From assembly GCA_030144725.1 (NCBI GenBank), contig JASKMD010000002.1, forward strand, positions 856,001-920,000: a DNA stretch of 64,000 nucleotides. The letters run 5' to 3'. Below, in pieces: positions 45,701-64,000 of this stretch; the first letter of the stretch is position 1; every line of letters begins with the position of its first letter. Source of the DNA: Haematococcus lacustris (lineage: Eukaryota > Chlorophyta > Chlorophyceae > Chlamydomonadales > Haematococcaceae). The position numbers were made by a program, and so were the translations under genes. Under the pieces are notes generated by a model. It worked only from the letters and a program-made list of their open reading frames with translations, was not told the DNA's origin and did not search any database.

Positions 45701-46914
45701 GGCGCATGATGTCACGGCTCCTGTTCAGCAGCCCGCCCCACATCTTGCGCGCTTCGTCCCAGCGCCCGTAGCTGGAGTTGGTGCGGAACACCCTGCAGGG
45801 CAGCACCTGGACACCACAGCCTGCCGCTGCATGCCATGCTCCTCACAACATTTGTCGATGAAACAACCTCCTCCTCCCTTTCCTCCACCTCCTGCTCCTC
45901 CTTCTCCCTCATGTCCAAGAAAGAAAGAATGAAAGAAAGACTACGCCCTCGCCGTCTGGCGTGCAATAAGGGAGGAGAGTAGCCTCGGGGCATGCCCTTA
46001 CTACCCTCCCACCAGTCCCTCAGGTCCACCATCGTCATCATCCATTGCGGCATCCCAGTATTCAAACAGGCTGACTCACATTGAACCTGGTACGCAGGCA
46101 GCAGAGGCCGGTGGCCCTTGGTGCTGACACTCCAGGCTGTGGTGGAGGATGCATGGCCTGGTGCAGGGTGCAGGGCCCTGAGAGGCACTGTGCGTGCACT
46201 GCTAGGCATGGCGTGCCACACTGGCAGCTGCTGCCGTAGGGTGTGGCTGCTGCTGTATGTATGCCTCTGAAGCTAAGCCCTGACAGCCCTAGGCCATCAC
46301 CATAGTGTGACCACACGCGCCGTCGCCACTCTGGCGGCTGTGGTCACACTTCCAGCCATACCTGGTGGTGCTGCTGCTGCTGGCGATAGCAGTCTCAGTG
46401 CAATACCATGCAAGACAAGGTGTTGTGCAGTCTTGCTGACGCCCAACATGGACTTGTGCCATGTGAGCACCATGCGGCATGCCGTGCACATGAGGCTTGT
46501 GGGCCATGTGGCCCCAACCCTCCATGCGCCTGCTGGCCTCCATGCATCCATGCATGACAGCAGGGGTACAGCTGTGAGCACTCACAGCAGCAGCGACAGA
46601 GCCACTGAGGTGTTGTTGACAAAGGCTGAGCAGGCGTTGTTGACCTGCAGGGAGGGAGCGCCCTCAGGCAGTAGCCCCTGGTCCAGGGCCAGCCTGCGTA
46701 AGCAGTCAGTCATTCAAGAGGGCGGGCAGCCAGGCAGTCAGGGATATGGGGAGTGAGGGCAGCAAACAGGGCGGGTCAATGAGCAATGTAGGGCAAGCGG
46801 CATATAGTGCAGACATCACACTCAACCATCACACCTCCATGGACCTGCCCACACCTTGACAATGACCATGACCCGCCCTTGCCACCCTGGCAGAAGTACC
46901 CAGCCAAAAACCCT

Positions 46915-46972
<58 letters not shown>

Positions 46973-47682
46973 CCCGCCCGCCCGCCCGCCCGCCCGCCCG
47001 CCCGCCCGCCCGCCCGCCCGCCCGCCCGCCCGCCCGCCCGCCCGCCCGCCCGCCTGCCTGCCCGCCCACCTGCCTGCCTTATTGCCCCCCTGCACTACTG
47101 GCTCACATGTACCCACATGTACGCCACAAGGGCGGTTGAGATGGTGGTGGTCAGGGCCAGGGATGGTGAGATGTTGGTCAGGATGTGTGAACTGCATGCA
47201 GAGGGGGGAAGGGGAAGGGTTGTATGTCAGCGGCCAGGATGGCGGCAGGCTGGGGTGACCAGGCTGGGAGGGCGACTGCGCAGCACAGCCCAAGTGACAC
47301 AAGTCTGAAGGAGGGCTGTGCATGTTGCTGTTGCTTCTGCCCCCCTGTGGCTTACGTAGGGATGGTGAACAGCCTGCGCACAAAGCGGTTGCTGTCTCGA
47401 TGCTTCTCCCATTGAGGAAAGTCGTAAACCTGCTTGGCAAAGCAGGTTGAGAGTTCAATAGCTTCGGTTCATAGCCTTGGGTATCTTTGGTCGGTGCCGT
47501 GGGTGACCATTTAAAATCAATGCCACCTCATCAAGGCGTTAACTTGCCGTGCGCCAGTACTTGCGGGATTCCTCGTAACGAGAAACTATGATCACATCGG
47601 ATCGCTGTGACGAAAGCGTAGCGTCCTGCGATGGCATATCTCGTGACCCTGGACCCCATCGGTCGAACGACGAGCTGCGCAT
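42750..47682 (-). CDS. Bestrophin-like plastid anion channel, copy A
   Basis: Ten exons give 392 residues: 47548-47682, 47356-47429, 47117-47191, 46586-46693, 45699-45792, 45067-45273, 44535-44662, 43762-43914, 43306-43406 and 42750-42853 (TAG). Family signatures are SRYEESRKYWRT-VYDFPQW, VNNTSVALSLLLVFRTN, SSYGRWDEARKMWGGLLNR, FFHDVLGGCERLLRAPIPL with SYTR, HTARFLVLWLSLLPFSLYG, IKEIGVQCEEPFGILPLD and VICNRIQLDV. Relatives in Chlamydomonas (BST1-3) are thylakoid proteins thought to feed bicarbonate to the lumen for the CO2-concentrating mechanism; plant relatives are thylakoid chloride channels. The first intron starts GCAAGT (GC-AG). The start is uncertain: ATG 47682 opens the frame used, while ATG 47810 opens a more typical transit peptide in another frame. 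The ion carried cannot be read from sequence. Confidence 0.88.
43600..43732. repeat. (GGTGT)n array in a bestrophin A intron
   Basis: About 27 perfect pentamers immediately downstream (in gene orientation) of exon 8. Confidence 0.95.
45531..45657. repeat. (CCCCT)n array in a bestrophin A intron
   Basis: About 25 perfect pentamers just after the exon 5 donor in gene orientation. The sense strand is therefore G-rich (AGGGG repeats). Confidence 0.95.
46919..47060. repeat. (CCTG)n to (CCCG)n tetramer array in a bestrophin A intron
   Basis: About 13 copies of cctg change abruptly near 46973 to about 20 copies of cccg in the same register, then return to mixed units. Confidence 0.95.
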
Positions 47683-48063
47683 TTGCACCCAACTTGTTGG
47701 ACGCGGGCGGCGACTGCACGGTGCTGTGGAATTGACAGGATTGGACGAAAAGGAAGGCCGGACGGGGCCGACAGGGCAGGGCGTTGACTGGAAAAGGCAG
47801 TGCGCTGCATCGCTCCTCGTTCTTGTCAGTGATCAGTTTCTTATCAGTTTGGGCGGCAGATTGAGCTCCTCCTGCATGGACACAAAGTTAGGATTGGCCT
47901 TGACAGATTGAGTGCAACTAGTGGTGCTAGTCAATGAAACAGCACCTCGCCATTTCAGTGTTCTGTGAGGTGGAGGCCGCCTCAAATTAAAGGAAGCGTG
48001 AGAGAGTGTCCTCATCGTACTTGGAGCACTGCAATTGAAGCCCTGGTGGTGAACGTGCACGGT
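47683..48063. promoter_or_regulatory. Shared upstream region of two divergent bestrophin genes
   Basis: There are 381 bases between the modelled start codons, or 253 if copy A starts at 47810. Both core promoters and 5' UTRs must lie here, so co-regulation is plausible. I could not assign specific motifs such as a CO2-responsive element. Confidence 0.55.
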
Positions 48064-51000
48064 ATGCAGCTCACCCGTGGAGCGCAGGGTGTTGGGCTCA
48101 AGCGGGCCCCGGCTTGCCCCCTCGCCACAGCTCGATCTATCCTTGTCGTCAGGGCATCGCAAGGCGATGCACCCAGCGACTCCAGAGTTTTCAGGCGGAC
48201 GGTGCGGGTTTCTTTTTATCCTGTGCTGTCGTGACGATAACCAGGCGCATGTACGCTTGACGTTAGCAAACTACATGGCATGTAGTCGCGTTCTGCGTCA
48301 GCCGCAAGAGCCTGCTGCCGTGTGCTGGGGATGTGCTTGCATAACCACCACATGTGCTGCCACTGTGTGCTTGCATAACCACCACATGTGCTGCCACTGT
48401 CATAACATAACGTACACATGCAGGTGGCTATCTGCTATTCAAGAGAACTTATCATCCAACGCTGTGCTGCCGACATGCAGGTGGCAGACCCAGAGTTCTG
48501 GCGCCGCCACCGCCTAGTAGACCGCTACACAAAGAACATGCTCACCATGCCCAAGTGAGCAGAATCTGAAAACAGGGCAGCCCCAGTAGACCTCAGTGCA
48601 CTGTAAACAGCCACCAGTGACAGCAGTTATACACAGCAGCCACCAGCCATACATAGCAACTCAGCCTAACCCTGCATAAGGGGTCCAGTTGCAACCCTGC
48701 CCTTCAGGCTCCTCACCCGCACCCGCACCCACACCCTATTGCATCACCTCCAAGCTTAGGCAAGAGTGCATCATGTGTATGGGCAGTTGTCCAGCGCTTC
48801 TCAGCACTGCATGGGCCTCCTCACATGCGGAGCTGGCCTGCCACTGTGTGAGCGAGGGTGGCACGGCGTCTCGCCTCTTGCTGGCTGCAGCTCGCGCATC
48901 ATTCGCCAGCTGGCCTCGCCGCTGAGCTGGGTGCTTGCGGTGTCCACCGCCCTCTGCTTTTACGAGACAGCCAGAGACTCTGGTGTGCTGAGCAGCGAGT
49001 ACCCCAGGTGAACATGCATTGCCGGGCTTGCATGAGCCACATGAAGCATGGGGCACAGCACGTGCCCTTGCCGCACGGCCTTGGCCAGGGCAGGGCAGCG
49101 CGGTGTGTGGGTGTGTTTGGGTCGGTGCAGCATCTGCAACCTGCTGCCACTGTGTCATGAATCACCTTGCTGGCCATGCAACGCCAGCAGCTTGCAGGGC
49201 CAGGCTGCATGGCACTGCATGGCACTGTGCTGAACTGCCCACTGCAGCTGCTCCAGTGCACAGTGCCCTCAGCCACACAGGGCCATGTGCTGAAATGCTC
49301 AGTGCTCTTGCTGACCTTCTCCCTGCTGGGTCTGCGTCAGGAAGCACCATGCAGGCATGCATCCAGCATTCATCACACCAAGCAGTCAGGTCAGCTCTGC
49401 TTACTAGCAGCTTACTGCCATCGGCCCTCCTGTGTGACCCTTGCATGCAGGTTAGGATTAGCTAACCCTAACCCTAACCCCCCTGTGTGACCCTTGCATG
49501 CGGTGTCAATCACCCCGCTACCACCTTCCCTGCCTGCGCAGCCTGCTGATGTCCAGCCCCCAGCCCCAGGTGCTGACCTCCTTTGCGGTGTCGCTGCTGC
49601 TGGTCTTTCGCACCAACCAGTCCTATGACAGGTGCGGCTAGGTGTGATAGGTGTGACCAACCAGTCTTGTGGCAGATGTGGCCAGCAGCTAAAGCTTGCC
49701 TGGACAGCAGCACCAGTAGCGATAGGGGCATACGGTGTGGCCATGAGTGACAACAGCAGCCCACCTTCCGCGTGGCTTCCTAGGCATCAAACTTGCCAGC
49801 TGCCCAGCTCACTGTCTGCTGTCGCCTGGGTTTGGTTATGGTGGTTAGCGCGGACCATGCAGGGTTCACGCCAGCCGTCTGCATGGCCTTGTGCTTATCA
49901 CCTGTGTCACCCTTCCCGCCTAAGCTGTCCGGGTGGGATAGGCCTTGTGCGTGGCCTGCTTTGCGTTTGCTTCAGTCAGCAGTTTGTTTGCCACAATTTT
50001 GGCCAAGTCGTAACAAAGGGGTGTGGCGTGGTGCGTGCAGGTGGTGGGAAGCACGCAAGGTGTGGGGTGGCATCCTGAACCGCGTGCGCGACATCACCAC
50101 CCAGGTTAGGCTTTAGGGCAGACATGACAGGGACATGACACTGCCACTAGAAGAGGCAGGGCAGGGCAGGGCAGCCGCAAAGCCAGGGCTGGGATGGCTA
50201 TGCCTGGCAGGGTGTCCAGAGCGTCTGCCAGGCATTGCTTGACCTGATGTCAAGAATAGGCTGCGCCCAGGTTTAGAGCAGCAAGCAAGGCAGGCAACAT
50301 ATGACTGCCTCACCCAGTCACCCAATTTGGCCTAACCTGGCCTGGCCTGACCTGACCTGATGACTGCCTCACCTCACCCAATCTGGCCTCACCTGGCCTG
50401 GTGGCTGCAGTGCGTGGTGTTCTTCCCGGAGTCAGAGGCAGAGCTGCGCCAGGCCTGCGGGCGCTGGACCATTGCCTTCACACGCGCACTGCATGCCCAC
50501 CTCCAGGTGCAGCCCCTGCCCTGCATGCCATCCTGCTGACACAGCCAGGAGTGCAAAGCTCCTGAACCAGCAGCTTCACCACCCCACCCCCTGCTCCCCT
50601 GAACCACTTGAACTTATGCACTGCATGCAGCCCTGGTTTTGTTCTTCATCATTACACCTCATTTGCAAAACATGGCGTTGCTGCAGACTCAGTGCCACCA
50701 GCAGCAGCAACAGCGTGTTGCTCCTAGCAAAGGCAGCTGCAGCTCCTGGCCCAAAGCCTGTAGAACGAAAGAAGGGCCGGCCCAGCATCCCTAGCTGCAG
50801 CCTGTCCCGCAGCCCTGGGTATGTCAGGAACCTAGGGCATGGACCCCTGTCATCATGTCCAAAGACTGTGTTGCTGGCTGTAGGAGGGCGTGGACGTGAG
50901 GCACCACCTGCGTGACGTGTTGGCCCCTGCTGAGCTGGACATGCTGTGTGGCTCACAGCACCGAGTGGTCAAGAGCATCAGCATCATCGCAGAGGTGGGC

Positions 51001-53203
51001 AGCCAGCAAATGACGGGTGCAGATGCTGACGCACTGACCCCATCCGCCGGGTGGGCCTCCCATGCAGGCTGGCTGAATCCCTTTCTGCCCTAACCCTCCC
51101 CCTAACCCTCTCCCTAAAGCTACCCTCCTCTTCCCCGTCCCTCCACCCTTGCCCTCATCCTCCCCTTGCCTCCACCCTTGCCCTCACCCTCGCCCTCGCC
51201 TCTCCCCTCTCCCCTATGTAGAGGGGTCACACTCTTACTCACAACTCCGAGCACAGCCTCACCTCACCCCTTGAGAGGGGCAGCAGGGTTTGAGCCATCC
51301 TCACATTAATTCGCTTGGGGGCTATTGGCTTAAGGGCATTGGAGATCAGGGCTGCAGGGGCGTGAGGGGCTCACAGGGCAGGGAGAGGGGCATGAGGGGC
51401 ATGAGGGGCATACAGGGCAAGGGGAGGGGCATGAGGGGCGTGTAGGGCAGGGGGAGGGGCGTGGGGGGCTCACAGGGCGGGAGAGGAGGCTACCGGGGTC
51501 ATCAGGCCGCCGTTCAGACCTCGATAAGGCCCATGGCTGCAACTGCTAGGGCTGCCAGCAGGCAGGCACAACAGGCCTTGTGGCAGACGGGGGCGTACCC
51601 ACCATGCTTACCTGAGTAGTAGGATGGTGGGCTAGGGTGAGGTGGGTGGGTGAGTGACATGGGGAGGTGCAGTGGGTAGGTGGGGTTGGGGTGGGGTGGG
51701 TGAGCGTGGGGTGGGAGTGTTCGTCACCCTGCTGCCATGCCCTTCTGCTGCAGGTGGTCAAGCAAGCTCCCATGACACCCATGCAGCAGCAGCTGATGAT
51801 GCTGAACGTCCAGTTCTTCCATGATGCACTAGGCATGTGCGAGCGCATCTACCGCACCCCCCTGCCCCTCACCTACACCAGGTGATCCTAGCTGCCCTGC
51901 TGACCCCTCACCCCTCCAGCCATACCCCTGTTGCTTCGGCTGGTGCAGTTGCTATTGAGGCTGCTTGTGCAGTTGCTGGTGTTGCCATCGCTGCAGCTGT
52001 GGCTGCGGTTGTGTAGCTGTGTTGCCATCGCTGCTGGTGCAGCTGCAGCTGCCAGCATTGTTGCTGGGTGTTCGCTTGTCAGGAGCGACGCTGGTGTGGG
52101 TGTGGGTTGTGGGTGTCCATGTGCAGGAGATCATGGTGGTCTTCATGGCATGGCGCTGAATGCTGCATGTTCATTGCACATGCGTGCATGGCGGCTGCAG
52201 GCACACCTCCCGCTTCCTGCTCATCTGGCTGACCTCCCTGCCCTTTGCCCTGTGGGCCCCCTTCCACTGGGGCGCCATCCCCATCTCCCTCCTCATCAGC
52301 ATGCTGCTGCTGGGCATTGATGAGATCGGGGTGCAGATTGAAGAGCCATTGTGAGTAAGAGCGGCCGGGGGGTGGAGCAACAACAGGGGGCATGGGGGCA
52401 GAAGAGGCAAGGCGCCCTCAGGGGCAGGGCGCCATCAAGGGCAGGGGTGCCTGTGCCAGGGCCATTTTATGGCTCACATAGGCAAGTGCTGGGATGGAGA
52501 AGGAGGAGGAGGAGGAGGAGTGGTGAAGCCAGATGGGATGTGGGGAGTAAGCACTGTTGAGGCGGCCCGCAGTGCTGAGTCATTGGGGCACCTGGGGAGG
52601 CTGGCAGGGGAGAGCTGGGGTGGCTGGGCATACAGGGAGCCCGACACAGAATGCGATGGTGGGAAAGGGGCTGCCCTGACTACCTCCAGCACTGGGTAGG
52701 GTGGATGTATGTCTGCTTGGCAAGGCCCAGGAAGGCACTCAGCGGGGTGACCACAGCTGTAGTGTATGCAGGCGTCAGATGACACAATTTACAGCTAAGT
52801 GCAGTGAGGACTTGGTTGCCAGGCTGTTGCTCAGCATTGTGCACTATGTTGGCTTGTTGCAGTGGGGTGCTGCCTCTGGACGCCATTTGCACCCGGGCAG
52901 AGTTGGACTGTCGCCAGGTGCTAAACGAGCAAGTGCTGGCATCGCAGTACGTCGAGGTAGGTGTGAGCGCGGACGCAGACTGGCTACCCTCAATGCACTG
53001 ACACTGCCTGCGGCAAGACCGCGACAAAAAAGGAAGCCTGGGCATCAGTTCTAGCAGCGTGAGATAGGAGGCACGCTGCCTGATCACAGGGCCTGCGCGC
53101 CTCGCCGCTGGACGACTACTTCGGCTGGGACTCCGCAACCAATGGCGCGGCCGACGATAGCTCCTACGCCGTGCCTACCGCCAGTACTACATTGATCCGT
53201 TGA
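48064..53203 (+). CDS. Bestrophin-like plastid anion channel, copy B
   Basis: Eleven exons give 391 residues: 48064-48201, 48481-48554, 48891-49007, 49542-49631, 50041-50104, 50411-50506, 50884-50994, 51754-51881, 52201-52350, 52863-52956 and 53090-53203 (TGA). The leader MQLTRGAQGVGLKR...SILVVRAS is plastid-type with a VRA-S cleavage-like site. The core has SRVFRRT-VADPEFWRRHR, LSWVLAVSTALCFYET, VLTSFAVSLLLVFRTNQSYD, WWEARKVWGGILNRVRDITT, MLNVQFFHDALGMCERIYRT, HTSRFLLIWLTSLPFALW, IPISLLISMLLLGIDEIGVQ, IEEPFGVLPLDAICTR. It is colinear with copy A: exon 2 is 74 bases in both and the FFHD exon is 128 in both. Copy B has extra introns (YDR/WWEAR and within the loop region) and lacks the copy A intron in SLL/LVFRTN. 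The C-terminal tail is short and acidic (LDDYFGWDSATNG). Confidence 0.92.
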
Positions 53204-53404
53204 TGGAGAGGTTCGAAATGACTCAGCAAAGGCGATCAAGCAACCTGGCGGCAGGCGGACGCGGCGTAACGATCTAGCGCATGATCGCCGATGCAACGTG
53301 ACGTGACCTCGTGACCGCAGCGCAATGGCACAACGGCGTGACGGCTTTCATACATTGAGCGATCGCGTTAGACACGAAGCAAGTGTGGATTAGAGCAAGT
53401 GTGG

Positions 53405-53409
53405 TGTAA
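53405..53409 (+). terminator. Candidate TGTAA poly(A) signal of bestrophin B
   Basis: TGTAA is the usual poly(A) signal in Chlamydomonas-type algae. This copy lies about 200 bases after the bestrophin B stop and just before the downstream transposon. Confidence 0.35.
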
Positions 53410-53673
53410 TGTGAGGTAGACGTTTTGGAAGGCTCGATGTGAATGGATTCGGTGACATGATGGGCGAGGTCGCAGTGACAAAGGGTGTTTTTCCAATGCG
53501 GGGTAACGGGGTAGAGGGGAACGGGGGAATGCACTTTTTACCCCCCGTTTCCAATGCGGGGGAATGGGGGGAAATGGAGGTTGGGTTCGTTATGTTGCGA
53601 GTTTTGGCCAGAGGCCGCGAGCCTATCAAGAGCTGGCACCTTTGCTTTCACCTCTGCATCTTTGCCCAGCCAA

Positions 53674-54626
53674 ATGTTCGCTGTTGGTGATCGTCGTCGG
53701 CGCGAGGTTGAGGCTGAGCTAATGATTATGGTAGCTATTGCGCAAGTGGAGGAGGAGGAGCAGGATGAGGCTAGGTAAGTATAACACAACCAGCATCTAC
53801 GATTGCGGCGACCCTTGAGCGACCACCACCACCGCGTATGCCCTTATTGGAAGCGACCTCGCTCGTACAAGGCACTGTATCCCAATGTCCTGGCCTCACT
53901 TGATCCACAAGCTTACAACCTCGAATTCCACGTGCCCAGGTATCATCTCTGCCCATGTGCACCTATTCTGACCACCACCTCCCAGAACCTCTCCAACTGC
54001 ATTGACCAGCCTGCATTGGCCAGCCTCAGCCTAGCTATCTTGATCAGCTCGACATTGTAGGCCATGTAGACCATGTAGGCCATGTAGGCCATCAGCCCGG
54101 CAATGTGGCCTGAGCCTAGCTATCATGACTCAGTTCTTTGTAGTTTGTTGCACATTACAGGGCAGTGTACGACTACGTATTGGAAAGGATTGTGGACCAC
54201 CCCTTGCTTGCACGGAGGTGCAAGCGCACCGACTATCTTACTCAAGAAGAACAATCGGCGGTGGCACTTAGCTACCTAGCAAAAGGTAGCAACTTCTCAC
54301 ATGTGGGCAGCACTTGGGGCTGCAGCGTAACAACGGTGAGCCGGTGCGTTGCCAATGGCATCAGGACTGATGTGAAGGTGGCTGTCATGGTCTTCATGTG
54401 CTGCTGCATATTGCACAACATTTGCATTGACCATGGCGAGGTTGTACCCGAAGGGGTCGACCCCGACGCCATCCAAGATTATGAAGATCGTCTAGCTGAA
54501 GATGGTGTGGGTCTAGACCCATTACCGGCGGGGGAGTTGGCACTTGGCGCACGAGCTAGGCCAGCTGATCTCGTTCAAGGGGAGCGCATTAGGGAGGCTC
54601 TCGTGGTGTTGGCTGGACAACGTTGA
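53674..54626 (+). pseudogene. HARBI1-type transposase remnant lacking the catalytic core
   Basis: The probable exons are 53674-53774, about 53803-53939, and 54161-54626 (TGA). The first reads MFAVGDRRRREVEAELMIMV, the second CPYWKRPRSYKALYPNV. The third carries a helix-turn-helix-like segment (TQEEQSAVALSYLAKGSNF, WGCSVTTVSRCV) and jumps directly to the family's C-terminal end (VKVAVMVFMCCCILHNICID, HGEVVPEG). The DDE nuclease core that should lie between these is absent, apparently removed by a clean internal deletion. DNA binding might be retained, nuclease activity not. Confidence 0.65.
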
Positions 54627-54726
54627 CTGCTAGCATTGTCATGGACCATTTCATTGACCATTTGCAAAAATAAATCAACCCTCCAGTGGTCAGTGGTGCA
54701 GGGTCCAGGTCAGTGGTCTAGTCAGG

Positions 54727-54808
54727 ACTGTCAACAGAAGAAGAGTACTGTAAACAGAAGAAGAGTTCTGTAAATAGAAGAAGAGTACTGCAAACAGCAG
54801 AAGAGTCA
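54727..54808. repeat. Four copies of a roughly 22-bp unit (aacagaagaagagt...)
   Basis: Tandem units aacagaagaagagtactgta with small differences, inside the Harbinger-like element. Confidence 0.8.
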
Positions 54809-55190
54809 ACATGTCACATCATTTATGAGTTCATCTGTAGCGGTCTGGAATTCTCATGGCTTGCCTATCATGGCTTGGCTGTCACTACACACTAGATCTC
54901 CTGTAACATGCTCACAAATGACACACGACCTGGTTGCGGAGCATTGGGGGCGGTGGGCAGGAGTGGAGCAGCCTGCTGGTGGCCTGTGGGCAGGAGCTGA
55001 GTGACATCGGGCTGCGTGCCATCGGGCTGCCAGTCATCATCGAAATCATCGCAGTACCCCGTCATTTTCCCCCCCGAGCACTTTTTCTGCTACCGCGGGG
55101 TTCGGCTGGGGTAGCAAAAAGCGAGGAGGGGAGGGCGGTTAGGGACCAACCACCGCCATTCCCCTGGGGGAATTCCCCAACGGCGCAAAC

Positions 55191-55427
55191 ACTCCTACAA
55201 ATTAATCCCTGCGTTCTTCCCTGCGCTTTTGACCAACCTTGTCCGATCGGACTGAAATTTTGATAGATGGTGTTTTGCAGACAATAAAACATATTGTTTT
55301 TTGAGAATTTTTTTCAAAAAACAATATGTTTTATTTTCTGCAAAACACCATCTATCAAAATTTCAGTCCGATCGGACAAGGTTGGTCAAAAGCGCAGGGA
55401 AGAACGCAGGGATTAATTTGTAGGAGT
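55191..55427. repeat. 237-bp near-perfect palindrome
   Basis: Arms of about 113 bases run from actcctacaaattaatccct inward to acatattgttttttga and return as the complement, with a central run gaattttttt. Only about one mismatch was seen (acaataaa against aaaataaa). A transcript would form a long double-stranded hairpin. It lies at the right end of the Harbinger-like element. Confidence 0.9.
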
Positions 55428-55606
55428 GAACGGACTCGCAGGGGAACGGCAGTTGGACGGCGGTTAGAGGGGGAATAAAAATTCCCCCGCTGCGCTTTTC
55501 CCCTCATTCCCCCGTTACCCTCCGAAAAATTCCCCCGCATTGGAAAAACACCCAAACCCCAGCTTGCGAAAGAAATACAAAAGTCATAAGTAAGTAAGGG
55601 TTTTGT

Positions 55607-63815
<8,209 letters not shown>

Positions 63816-64000
63816 CCTCTCACCGGCGTGTGGCTGGTACCGTTAGTGGAGCTGCTTCAACTGTGCTTGCTTATGGCGCACTGCGTTTGCCAATGGCAAA
63901 TGAGGCATTCATCAGGCCCGAACATGGGGCTTGCAACCGTGCACCTCCAAGCCAAGCACAAGTTTTAATCCCTACGGCCCTCATGCTACACCAAAATACA
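63816..64000. other. Lysyl-tRNA synthetase upstream region
   Basis: The 185 bases before the modelled ATG contain no identifiable promoter element; the window ends here. Confidence 0.4.

Larger units (their letters stand above)
53483..55553 (+). mobile_element. PIF/Harbinger-like element, internally deleted
   Basis: Perfect 21-bp terminal inverted repeats (gggtgtttttccaatgcggg plus g) lie at 53483-53503 and 55533-55553, bordered on both sides by aaa, a possible 3-bp target duplication. Three-base duplications and GGG-TGTTT termini suit PIF/Harbinger. The element contains a truncated transposase gene, a short tandem repeat and a 237-bp palindrome. It sits between the convergent bestrophin B and lysyl-tRNA synthetase genes and ends 53 bases from the latter's stop codon. 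Confidence 0.75.

Overview
This is nuclear DNA from a green alga, most likely of the order Chlamydomonadales (a Haematococcus- or Volvox-like genome). The species is inferred, not proven. The evidence is intron-dense genes with short exons, GT-AG and some GC-AG introns, G/C-rich introns full of 4-17 bp tandem repeats, plastid-type leader peptides, and algal gene families (animal-like cryptochrome, bestrophin-like plastid channels, a plastid DUF760 protein, a cyanobacterial-type aminotransferase). No bacterial operon, rRNA, convincing tRNA or CRISPR array was seen. All gene models below were assembled by hand from splice signals, reading phase and family similarity; exon lengths were required to keep one frame.

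Layout. 1-4.2 kb: the tail of an unrecognised gene, then a complete DUF760 gene (+). 4.2-13.5 kb: gene-poor, with three non-autonomous hAT-like elements that each have a perfect 8-bp target duplication, and a small coiled-coil gene (-). 13.5-16.3 kb: three copies of an intron-like module among proline-rich repeats. 16.9-23.1 kb: a class I aminotransferase of the cyanobacterial DapL/DapC-like type (-). 24-25.1 kb: a broken ORF. 25.6-33.4 kb: animal-like cryptochrome (+). 33.7-37.1 kb: a ferritin-like desiccation-related protein (-), head to head with a single-TM protein gene (37.2-38.6 kb, +). 36 and 40 kb: two ORFs of a repeat family whose C-terminus resembles the RuvC-III end of TnpB/Fanzor. 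42.7-53.2 kb: a divergent pair of bestrophin-like genes sharing a promoter of under 400 bp. 53.5-55.6 kb: a PIF/Harbinger-like element with a deleted transposase and a 237-bp palindrome. 55.6-63.8 kb: lysyl-tRNA synthetase (-), one intron of which holds a 255-copy pentamer array.

Functional picture. Several products are probably plastid proteins: two thylakoid-type anion/bicarbonate channel candidates, the DUF760 protein (family includes UV-B-induced plant proteins) and the aminotransferase. The cryptochrome is a light receptor or photolyase relative. These genes are neighbours, but nothing in the sequence shows that they form one pathway. The observations most worth following are the Fanzor-like family, the bestrophin pair, the repeat arrays that switch monomer at CpG positions, and the concentration of GC-AG introns.
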